From assembly GCF_004765815.2 (NCBI RefSeq), contig NZ_ML974127.1, forward strand, positions 908,927 through 972,926: a DNA stretch of 64,000 bases, given 5' to 3'. Below, one piece after another: positions 25,402-32,423 of the stretch. The notes beneath the pieces are model-generated. The model was not told the origin of the DNA, searched no databases, and was given only the letters and a program-made list of their open reading frames with translations. The position numbers and the translations under genes were made by a program. Every line of letters begins with the position of its first letter. The first letter of the stretch is position 1. Origin of the DNA: Halorussus salinus. GTDB lineage: Archaea > Halobacteriota > Halobacteria > Halobacteriales > Haladaptataceae.

Positions 25402-25436
25402 CGAAATTCAAGTGCGCGCGCCACCAACTCCCGACG

Positions 25437-25958
25437 ATGGGATTGGTAGACGACTCGCGGGTCACGGTGTTTCTGGGCGGATTCTTGCTGTCGCTCCTCG
25501 CGCTGGTCGGCGTCACCGCCTTGGGCGCGTTCGCGGTTCTCTCGGCGCTACTCGACCCGGCCGCGGGGACGCCGCTGCTGGTCGCGCTGTTGGAGACGGC
25601 CGCGCCCTTCGTCGCCGTCGTCGCCATGCTCGGATTCGTCTCGCTCCTGTTGCTCGTCGGTCTCGTGGTCACCGCCGTCCGAAGCGCCTCGATACCGCGT
25701 AGCGACCGACTGGCGCGACTCGCTCGGGTCGTCGAGCGTCACTCCTCGGACGCGCGAGACCTCGGCCTCTCCGAGAAGCTCGAACCGACGACCGACGACC
25801 GCATCGACCAGTTGAAACGCCGGTACGTCGAGGGCGAACTTACCGAACTGGAGTACGAGCAACGGCTCCAAGAGTTGATGACCGAGGAGGGCGTGAGCGA
25901 CGAGCGCGTCCGCCGCGAACGGGAGCGGACGGGTCGAGAACGCGAGTACGAGTGGTGA
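25437..25958 (+). CDS. SHOCT-domain membrane protein
   Basis: 173 residues. Two long hydrophobic helices near the N-terminus (VTVFLGGFLLSLLALVGV and FVAVVAMLGFVSLLLLVGLVV) are followed by a basic linker, and a C-terminal SHOCT motif (DRIDQLKRRYVEGELTELEY, then a Glu/Arg helix). SHOCT is a short oligomerisation motif found at the ends of membrane proteins. The start at ATG 25437 follows the repeats by 35 bp. The function is unknown. It ends in a charged tail REREYEW. Confidence 0.8.
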   Translation: MGLVDDSRVTVFLGGFLLSLLALVGVTALGAFAVLSALLDPAAGTPLLVALLETAAPFVAVVAMLGFVSLLLLVGLVVTAVRSASIPRSDRLARLARVVERHSSDARDLGLSEKLEPTTDDRIDQLKRRYVEGELTELEYEQRLQELMTEEGVSDERVRRERERTGREREYEW

Positions 25959-26070
25959 TACGGAGTAGTGGTGCCGAGCGATGACGGGAGCAAAGCTCCC
26001 CGTTGCGGCGCAGAGACGACGGTCTGTTTGTTATCCGGTCCAACAGGTTTCGTCGATAAACGTCTTCAGG
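25959..26070. other. intergenic, short hairpin, no gene
   Basis: ACGGGAGC-AAA-GCTCCCCGT at 25985-26004 is a near-perfect hairpin that may end the SHOCT transcript, though no T-run follows. A plus-strand reading frame through 25968-26168 has no promoter and runs antisense to the Cys-rich microprotein; it is not accepted. Confidence 0.35.
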
Positions 26071-26117
26071 TCAAAAAGTATGGTCGAGCCGAAATTGTAG
26101 CTTTGCGCTACAGGCTC
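26071..26117 (-). terminator. hairpin plus T-run terminator of the Cys-rich microprotein
   Basis: Read on the minus strand right after the TAA: GAGCC-TGTAGC-GCAAA-GCTACA-ATTTC-GGCTC forms a two-part stem (26086-26117), followed eight bases later by TTTTT (26073-26077). This looks like an intrinsic terminator. It supports a short dedicated transcript of roughly 140 nt from the promoter near 26240. Confidence 0.6.
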
Positions 26118-26186
26118 TTACCGGTCGCAGTAGCAGACGCCGTTGTTACAGATACAATCGAGCGGTGAGACGTTGAACAGGAACAT
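26118..26186 (-). CDS. 22-residue Cys-rich microprotein
   Basis: No family recognised. The product reads MFLFNVSPLDC followed by ICNNGVCYCDR: four cysteines in a C-x-C-x5-C-x-C pattern, with a hydrophobic N-terminus. Expression signals are unusually complete: a near-perfect Shine-Dalgarno GGAGGTGA (26193-26200) six bases before the ATG, a strong AT-rich promoter core (26236-26247) giving a ~29-nt leader, and a hairpin-T-run terminator immediately after the stop. Most haloarchaeal messages are leaderless, so a strong SD stands out. The Cys pairs could bind zinc, copper or iron, or form disulfides. It may also act as a regulatory leader, but no gene follows on this strand for over 200 bp. Confidence 0.6.
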   Translation of the reverse strand: MFLFNVSPLDCICNNGVCYCDR

Positions 26187-26192
26187 TCTTTG

Positions 26193-26200
26193 TCACCTCC
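26193..26200 (-). promoter_or_regulatory. strong Shine-Dalgarno site of the microprotein
   Basis: GGAGGTGA on the minus strand is complementary to the 3' end of archaeal 16S rRNA and is spaced six bases from the ATG. It is the best SD seen in this window and the main reason to accept such a short ORF. Confidence 0.65.
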
Positions 26201-26235
26201 ACCCACACCAAGAGTACATTAATTTAAAAATTTTT

Positions 26236-26247
26236 CTTATATATTTA
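26236..26247. promoter_or_regulatory. AT-rich promoter core between the microprotein and folCP
   Basis: CTTATATATTTA lies in a ~35-bp A/T block. On the minus strand (AAATATATAAG) it would start transcription near 26215, 29 nt before the microprotein ATG. On the plus strand it would start near 26268, giving folCP a ~37-nt leader. One block may serve both directions. Confidence 0.55.
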
Positions 26248-26304
26248 TTAGTATTCCGTCGGGGGTCCGATACTCTAAAGCGCGCCGCGCGAATCTTCCC
26301 AGAC

Positions 26305-28785
26305 ATGGACTATCACGAGGCGGCGAACTTCCTGTTCGACCTGCGTCGGTTCCGCCCGAAACCGGGCACGGAATCGACCGCGGCGTTGCTCGCCCACCTC
26401 GGCGACCCCCACGAGGAGGTCGATTTCGTGCAGGTGGCCGGGTCGAACGGGAAGGGTTCGACGGCCAGAATGACCGAGCGTGCGCTCCGCGAGGCGGACC
26501 TCGACGTGGGACTCTACACCTCCCCGCACTTCGACGACGTGCGCGAGCGCGTCCGGGTGAACGGCCGGAAGATTCCGAAGGCGGCGCTCGCGGAGTACGT
26601 CGCGTCGGTGAAGGAGTACGTCGAGGACAAGGCCGCCGACGGCGAAGCCCCGACGTTCTTCGAGGTGATGACTGGTCTCGCGCTCTGGTACTTCGGCCGT
26701 GAAGAGGTAGACGTGGCACTCCTCGAAGTCGGCATCGGCGGGAAGTACGACGCGACCAGCGTCGTGGACCCCGTCGCCAGCGCGGTCACGAGCGTCACCT
26801 TGGAACACACCGGCATCATCGGCGAGACCATCGCGGAAATCGCCCACGACAAAGCCCACGTCGCGCCCGCCGACGCGCCGCTCGTGACCGCGACGACCGG
26901 CGAGGCGCTCGAAGCAGTGCGAGAGCAGGCGGGCGAAGTCGTCCGCGTCGGCGACTCTACTGACGCAGACGAAGCCCCGGACGTGCGGGTCGAGTACCGC
27001 GGCCGGACCAACCACACCGAGGCGGCCGTCTCGCTCTCCGGCCCGGACTGGACCGTCGAAACCGAGATACCCCTCCTCGGCGAGTATCAGGCCCGAAACG
27101 CGGGCGTGGCGGCCGCGCTCGCCCGGCAAGTCGCGACCCACCGCGACCTGCCCGAATCGGCGCTCGACGCCGACGCACTCGGCCGCGGCCTCCGGAAGGC
27201 CGACTGGCCCGGCCGGTTCGAGGTGATGGGTCGGGACCCCGTGGTCGTCCTCGACGGGGCGCACAACCCCGGCGCGTGCGAGGCGCTGGCCGAGACCGTG
27301 AGCGAGTTCGACGGCGAGTACGACGACCTCCACCTCGTGTTCGGCGCGATGCACGACAAGGACCTCCGCGGGATGGCAGAGGCCCTGCCGACCCCCGACC
27401 GGATGGTCGCCTGCCAACCGAACTTGGACCGCGCGGAGGACGAGGAGGTCGTCGCCCGCGCCTTCGACGAGGCCGGTGCTGGCGAGGTCCTGACTCGGAA
27501 CGCGGTGGAGGGCGCGGTCGAGAACGCGCTGAACGCGGCCGACGAGAACGACCTCGTGTTGGTCGCGGGGTCGCTGTTCGCGGTCGCGGAGGCCCGGACG
27601 CGCTGGACCCGCGCCGAGATACCCAAGCGCATCCGGAATCTGGACGACGCCCGCGAGGCGCTCGAAGGCGCGGACGTGACCGACCCCGGCGTCTGGCGGA
27701 TGCGGGGCAAGGCGGTCCACCGCGTCCTCAAAACGCGGGTACAGGTCCGACAGGCCCGCTACCTCAAAGAGGAGATGCTGAGCCTCGGCGGGGAGTGTGC
27801 GGTCTCGGGGACCAACGAGCAGGACGACCAGAACGTGGACGTGGTGCTGATGGGTACCCTCGCGCAGTTCAAGCGCCTCGCCGGGAAGTTGGACGGCCAG
27901 CCCTACGGTCTCTCGGTGTTCGCCGACGAACTGCGGGACGCGCTCGGCATCCAGACCGACCGCGAGCGCCGGAGCTACCCGTGGGAGGAGGGCACCGCCG
28001 TCATGGGCATCCTGAACGTCACGCCCGACTCGTTCCACGACGGCGGGCGCTACGAGGCCGTCGAGGACGCGGTTTCGCGCGCCGAGGAGATGGTCGAAGC
28101 CGGAGCCGACATCATCGACGTGGGCGGCGAATCGACTCGCCCCGGCGCGGACGAGATTCCGGTCGCGGACGAAATCGACCGCGTGGTGCCCGTCATCGAG
28201 CGAATCGCCGACGCGGACGCGCTCGTCTCCATCGACACGCGGAAGGCCGAAGTCGCGGAGGCGGCCCTCGACGCTGGCGCGGACATTCTCAACGACGTGT
28301 CCGGTCTCGAAGACCCGGAGATGCGCTTCGTCGCGGCCGACCACGACGCGCCCATCGTCGTGATGCACAGCATCGACGCGCCGGTCGTGCCCGAGAAAGA
28401 TGTTCACTACGACGACGTGGTCGAGGACGTGATAGACGAACTGGAGGAGAAGGTCCTGCTGGCCGAGAAGGCAGGTCTCGACCGCGAGCAGATTATCGTG
28501 GACCCCGGACTCGGCTTCGGCAAGGAGAGTGCCGAGAGTTTCGAGCTACTGGGCCGGACCGACGAGTTCCACGCGCTGGAGTGTCCGGTCTTGGTCGGGC
28601 ACTCCCACAAGTCGATGTTCGGTCTCCTCGGCGAAGACGACGACCGGACCGCGGCGACGGTGGCCGGGACCGCCATCGCGGCCGAGCGCGGCGCGGACAT
28701 CGTTCGCGTCCACGACGTGGCCGAGAACGTCGCGGCGGTGAACGCGGTGGAGGCGGCCGATACGCCGGAGCGATTCGAGGAGTAA
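26305..28785 (+). CDS. folCP: bifunctional folylpolyglutamate synthase / dihydropteroate synthase (FolC-FolP fusion)
   Basis: 826 residues joining two folate enzymes, a fusion known from haloarchaea. Residues 1 to ~420 are FolC: P-loop VAGSNGKGST (~44-53), EVGIGGKYDATS, the Mur-ligase motif LDGAHNPGA. Residues ~565-826 are FolP: MGILNVTPDSFHDGG at ~568, IDVGGESTRPGA, ILNDVSGL, DPGLGFGK at ~732, VGHSHKS at ~765. A middle domain (~425-560) with WRMRGKAVHRVLKTRVQVRQ and a GGECAVSGTNEQDDQN segment belongs to neither enzyme. The start at ATG 26305 is chosen because the upstream extension is AT-rich non-coding DNA. Confidence 0.93.
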   Translation: MDYHEAANFLFDLRRFRPKPGTESTAALLAHLGDPHEEVDFVQVAGSNGKGSTARMTERALREADLDVGLYTSPHFDDVRERVRVNGRKIPKAALAEYVASVKEYVEDKAADGEAPTFFEVMTGLALWYFGREEVDVALLEVGIGGKYDATSVVDPVASAVTSVTLEHTGIIGETIAEIAHDKAHVAPADAPLVTATTGEALEAVREQAGEVVRVGDSTDADEAPDVRVEYRGRTNHTEAAVSLSGPDWTVETEIPLLGEYQARNAGVAAALARQVATHRDLPESALDADALGRGLRKADWPGRFEVMGRDPVVVLDGAHNPGACEALAETVSEFDGEYDDLHLVFGAMHDKDLRGMAEALPTPDRMVACQPNLDRAEDEEVVARAFDEAGAGEVLTRNAVEGAVENALNAADENDLVLVAGSLFAVAEARTRWTRAEIPKRIRNLDDAREALEGADVTDPGVWRMRGKAVHRVLKTRVQVRQARYLKEEMLSLGGECAVSGTNEQDDQNVDVVLMGTLAQFKRLAGKLDGQPYGLSVFADELRDALGIQTDRERRSYPWEEGTAVMGILNVTPDSFHDGGRYEAVEDAVSRAEEMVEAGADIIDVGGESTRPGADEIPVADEIDRVVPVIERIADADALVSIDTRKAEVAEAALDAGADILNDVSGLEDPEMRFVAADHDAPIVVMHSIDAPVVPEKDVHYDDVVEDVIDELEEKVLLAEKAGLDREQIIVDPGLGFGKESAESFELLGRTDEFHALECPVLVGHSHKSMFGLLGEDDDRTAATVAGTAIAAERGADIVRVHDVAENVAAVNAVEAADTPERFEE

Positions 28786-28938
28786 CTTTTCTTACCCCCG
28801 AGTGTGTCGGGTTCGGTCGTGTTTCGCCCTCCATTAGCCTCTTCGACTCGACGCGACCGATTTCCGGCCGAGTGTCGTCCCGAACCGACGCTCACCGAGC
28901 AGTCGTCCAAACGACCCCGACACACCTCCGAGTGAGCT
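28786..28938. other. intergenic, long-range inverted repeat
   Basis: GTGTGTCGGG (28805-28814) and CCCGACACAC (28916-28925) form a perfect 10-bp inverted repeat that would enclose a ~100-nt loop containing shorter complementary pieces (GGTTCGG and CCGAACC). It may be part of a folCP terminator or a structured leader of the next gene. TTTTCTTAC directly after the folCP stop could end transcription. Confidence 0.35.
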
Positions 28939-29658
28939 ATGCGCCCGGAATCGAAGACGTTCCTCGTGATTCTCGTCGGTCTCGCGCTCCTGTTCAACCC
29001 CTTCGTGCCGGGCCTCCACCTCGGCGACGGGTCGGTCTACCGGTACGAAGCCGCGAGCGTCGAGTATCACGACGACGGGAGTCTGTCGGTCACGAGCGTT
29101 CGGACCGGTGACGCCATCGAGCAGGTCTCCCTCGACGACGAAATCGCCTGCTTCGACGGGAGTCTGCGCCGCCTCTGCCGGTTCGAGTACCACGTCCTCG
29201 ACGGTGGCAACGTTTCGGCGTATCCCGAGTCGTTCGGAAGCGCACGGTACGACTTCGTGTATTTGAAACAGCGTCTTTACCGGCCGACCTCCGTCGAGCG
29301 CGACGGCGACTGGTACGCCGCCCTCGAACCCGTCAACGAGTCGGACCCGCTCCGGTTCCCGGCGGCAGAGTCGGGTATCTCGTCCGTCGAGCGCCGACTG
29401 GTGGAATCGGGGCGCGTGCTGACCTACGAGGAACTCCCGCACGACGACCAGCTAATCGAGGTCGAGGACGAATACTACACACTCTACAAAACTGCGAGTC
29501 GGACCTATTCGAGCGGCGGAAGCCGCTGTGTCAGCAGTGGCGCGGGGTTCTGCGAGAAGGCGGGGCGGAAACGGTTAGTCGATTCGGTGCTGACCGTCGC
29601 GTCGTGGCTCGCCGGACTCGGGTTCCTCTCACTGGCGCGACGCAGAACGGTCGAGTAG
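28939..29658 (+). CDS. hypothetical exported/membrane-anchored protein
   Basis: 239 residues, unrecognised. A signal-anchor helix at the N-terminus (FLVILVGLALLFNPFVPG) and a C-terminal hydrophobic helix (VLTVASWLAGLGFLSLA) followed by RRRTVE place the ~170-residue middle outside the cytoplasm. The middle has four cysteines (EIACFDG, RRLCRFEY, SRCVSSGAGFC) that could form two disulfides, and Tyr-rich motifs (GDWYAAL, EDEYYTLY) like those of the lipoprotein at 19684. Monocistronic by position, converging on a glycosyltransferase gene 19 bp away. Confidence 0.7.
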   Translation: MRPESKTFLVILVGLALLFNPFVPGLHLGDGSVYRYEAASVEYHDDGSLSVTSVRTGDAIEQVSLDDEIACFDGSLRRLCRFEYHVLDGGNVSAYPESFGSARYDFVYLKQRLYRPTSVERDGDWYAALEPVNESDPLRFPAAESGISSVERRLVESGRVLTYEELPHDDQLIEVEDEYYTLYKTASRTYSSGGSRCVSSGAGFCEKAGRKRLVDSVLTVASWLAGLGFLSLARRRTVE

Positions 29659-29677
29659 CACGGCGAGCGACCGAAAC

Positions 29678-30811
29678 TCAAAGAAGAACGACCAACAGCG
29701 CTACCAGCGCGACGACGACCATCACACCGCCAGCCACCGCGGCCGGTTCGACCCAACTCAGTCGCTCGCTGGCCTCGTCGTAGGCCGCGAGGTACTTGTC
29801 TAAGACCTGCTCCTCGTCGTACTCGGCGAAGTTCTCGTTGAAATCCATGCGGTCCATCTCGCTGGCGGCGACGAGCGCGTCGGTCAGTTCCTGCTCGCTG
29901 GTGGTCCGGAACGCGCGCTCCTCCTGTTCGACCAGTTCGTGGGCGCTGGACTCGACGTGGTACTCCACGACTCCGGCACAACCGCAGGCCAGCGCCCGGA
30001 GGAGGTCGGTCGGGAACGCTTCCCGCCGGGCGGTCTGGGCGTAGACGTGCGCGCCCTTGAACGCCGAGATGCGGTTTTCGAGCGGTTGCTCGCCCGCGAA
30101 CGAGACTCTGTCCTCGATGCGCAGGTCCCGGACCTGCCGCTCGTACACGTCGCGTTCCGGGCCGTCGCCGATGACCAGCGCCGACCAGTTGTGGTCGCGC
30201 AGTTCCGCCAGCGCGAGGAGTAGACTTTCGAGGTTGGCGTCGGCGTCGAGTCGCCGGGAGTAGACGATGTCGGCGACCTCGCGGGGTTCCGCGGCGCGGA
30301 TGGCGTCCACGTCGATGCCGTTGGGGACGACCCGGACCGCCTCGCCGTCCGCGCCGAGTTCCCGGACGCGAGTCCTGACGGTCTCGGACGGGACGAGAAC
30401 GAGTTCGGGCGTCGTCGCGGCGAGTCGCCAGATGGGGTCGTCGGCGTCGCCCGCTTGAGGGGACTCGTACCAGTCCACGACGAGCGGTGCCCGCAGGAAG
30501 ACGCTGGCGGCTTTCGCGGCGAGGACGTGGGTCGGGTCGTCCCCCGTGGCCTGAATCACGTCCGGGTCGGCCGCCCGGAGCGCGGCCGGGAGCGCGAGGG
30601 CGAACCGGCCGTCGCCGCGCTCGTCGGTGACCGCCCGGTAGGTCACGTCGTCCTGTTCGAAGGTCGCGTGGTCGCCGTCCCACCACTGGGCACAGCAGAC
30701 GACCACGTCGTGACCGCGGCCAGCGAGCCCTTCGGCGGTCCGCCGGAGTCGTCGCGTTGCCCCCGTCTGGCGGTGTTGGGCGACCGTCTCCGAGACGAAC
30801 GCGACGCGCAT
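29678..30811 (-). CDS. glycosyltransferase family 4 (GT-B fold) with C-terminal membrane helix
   Basis: 377 residues. The GT-B pattern is visible: N-terminal domain MRVAFVSETVAQHRQTGATR, the hinge region VPSETVRTRVRE then VVPNGIDVDAIRAA, and the C-terminal nucleotide-sugar domain SALVIGDGPERDVYERQV and RREAFPTDLLRALACGCAGVVEY. The last acidic residues of the usual E-x7-E motif are partly kept. A final hydrophobic helix (AVAGGVMVVVALVALLVVLL) anchors it to the membrane. A likely role is transfer of a sugar to a lipid or surface glycan; donor and acceptor are unknown. The upstream extension in frame is rejected because ATG 30811 begins the fold. Confidence 0.88.
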   Translation of the reverse strand: MRVAFVSETVAQHRQTGATRRLRRTAEGLAGRGHDVVVCCAQWWDGDHATFEQDDVTYRAVTDERGDGRFALALPAALRAADPDVIQATGDDPTHVLAAKAASVFLRAPLVVDWYESPQAGDADDPIWRLAATTPELVLVPSETVRTRVRELGADGEAVRVVPNGIDVDAIRAAEPREVADIVYSRRLDADANLESLLLALAELRDHNWSALVIGDGPERDVYERQVRDLRIEDRVSFAGEQPLENRISAFKGAHVYAQTARREAFPTDLLRALACGCAGVVEYHVESSAHELVEQEERAFRTTSEQELTDALVAASEMDRMDFNENFAEYDEEQVLDKYLAAYDEASERLSWVEPAAVAGGVMVVVALVALLVVLL

Positions 30812-30931
30812 ACGAAGCGCCACGAAGCGGCCCACTAAAAACCCAACTCTTTGCGCTCGCCGGAGAAACGAGAGGAGTCGAAACCACACGAATCCGTCGT
30901 CCGCAACTGTCAGTTCCGTCGTCCGCGGCGG

Positions 30932-31495
30932 TCAGTCGTTCAGTTCGAGGATGAAGTCGGGCGCGGCGTTGTCGGCCCGGCGTCGCCACTGCCGGAGGTC
31001 GTGGGTGTGAAACAGCGCCGTCACGCCGAAGACGGCGATGACCACCAGCGCGTACTGGACGCCCGAGAGGAGCGTGAAGGGGTAGAGACCCACCCAGACC
31101 GACGCCAGCAAGACGAGGCTCACGGCGGCGAGCGTGAGGTAGAGTCGGTGCCACCGGACCGAAGTCTGGGGGTCGCTGGCCAGTTGTAACTCCAGTCGCT
31201 CGGTTCGCTCGGTGGCGTGGACCAGACTCCGGTCGGGGTCGTAGCGAAGCACCCCGGCGGACTCCAACTTCGGGAGGTGGGTCTGGTGGAGCGCGCTGTA
31301 CACGGACTTGCGCTGGCCCGGCGATACCTCGGCGACGGTCGTGTCGTTCTCCCACGCCGCGACCTGCTCGGCGAGTTCGCCGAGGTCTACCGGCCCGCTG
31401 TAGCGTTGGAGATAGTATAGGACGTACCGACGCCGGAGGTTCTTCACGGCGTCGAACACCTCCTCGCGAGACGGACGTGTGGTTTCGGTAGCCAT
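30932..31495 (-). CDS. winged-helix membrane protein (DUF7344 type), copy 1
   Basis: 187 residues. The N-terminal half is a winged-helix: VFDAVKNLRRRYVLYYLQ, LGELAEQVAAWENDT, KSVYSALHQTHLPKLESAGVLRYDP. Two membrane helices follow (LTLAAVSLVLLASVWVGL and VQYALVVIAVFGVTALF) and a polar end. This is the common haloarchaeal layout now called DUF7344: a putative membrane-bound transcription regulator with no known signal. A paralogue lies at 34329-34934, on the other side of an S9 peptidase, with the same order and closely similar core. The gene is transcribed alone. Confidence 0.8.
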   Translation of the reverse strand: MATETTRPSREEVFDAVKNLRRRYVLYYLQRYSGPVDLGELAEQVAAWENDTTVAEVSPGQRKSVYSALHQTHLPKLESAGVLRYDPDRSLVHATERTERLELQLASDPQTSVRWHRLYLTLAAVSLVLLASVWVGLYPFTLLSGVQYALVVIAVFGVTALFHTHDLRQWRRRADNAAPDFILELND

Positions 31496-32423
31496 GCGTA
31501 CCGTAGAAAAGGGACGGCAGAAATCCGGATAAACGGATTTGACTGTTTACCTCTCGGCGGGTATCGTTCAACGGTTCAACCAAAAGTTGCGGGCTGGCCG
31601 GGGGAAGAAACTCCCCGTTCTGGCGAACGGCGGCCGGACGGAACCCGCGGCCGAAAGCGTTTTCGCCGAAATCGGGCGACCGCTTCGCTCGAACCCCGAC
31701 CGAATCGACCGACACTCCGGGTGTGAGGACTGTTCGGCGGGCAGTGGCTCACGTCTCGAACGGAACCGTCCGTTACCGGAATTTCCATCGCGAGTTTCGA
31801 TTCCGCGGGGACGGTAGTCTCTGTCTACTCGCCGGTCGAACCCGACCATGGCGGCGTTGGCTGTCGATTCGACGCCGGAAGTTACCCGCAGTCGCGGTCT
31901 CCTCGGCCGTCCGATTCGCCACCGCTCCGTCGCCTCGAACTCGTCACCCCGCACTCGTCGTCGTCCGGTGCCTCGTCGGTCGTCTTCGCCCGGTCGAGAG
32001 TGGTCTCTCGGTCTGGAATGGTCTCTCGGTCTGGAACGGTGGACTGGTCGAGAGCCACCTTCCGCGCGAGAACGGGCGGATTCGTGGCGAAGACCGGAAC
32101 AATCGGAGCGACGAGTGAGCCGAGGAGTACCGCGACGAACGGCGAAGTTCGAGGAGAACCCCGTCGTCCCCCGCGTCGGCGTTCGCTCGCTCCGGTTTTG
32201 TTATCCGCGGGATGAAGTAGCGTAACGAACTGTTTCCGAGGTCTCGGTCGGCGTGAGGTTGGTCGGCGTGAATTCGGTCGTGCGACCACCGGCGGTCTCC
32301 TCGGGACGACGCGAGCGGTCCGTGCCCAGTTCGGAGTCGTGGCCGCGTTCGGAGCGGTTCTCCGGGAGTGCGCTGGCTTCCGGAGACCCAAACGATTTGC
32401 CCGTCGGCTTGCAATCGACTCCC
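31496..32423. other. 928-bp region without a confident gene
   Basis: Longest gap in the window. A promoter-like AT stretch for the DUF7344 gene (GGATAAACGGATTTGACTG) is at 31526-31544. A perfect 18-bp tandem duplication (TGGTCTCTCGGTCTGGAA) is at 32001-32036. Several overlapping frames exist on both strands but none has a clear start, promoter or family match. One minus frame has a signal-like hydrophobic run (FVAVLLGSLVAPIVPVFAT) with repeats PDRET after it but no start codon close by. It may be a decayed gene. Confidence 0.4.

Noticed and set aside
25968-26168. 66-codon plus-strand ORF before folCP
   Set aside because: No promoter, no family, and it overlaps the terminator and microprotein on the opposite strand, which have much better signals.
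26275-28407. 710-codon minus-strand frame opposite folCP
   Set aside because: Shadow of the FolC-FolP fusion; no family motifs and His/Gly/Val-rich as expected for antisense of acidic coding DNA.
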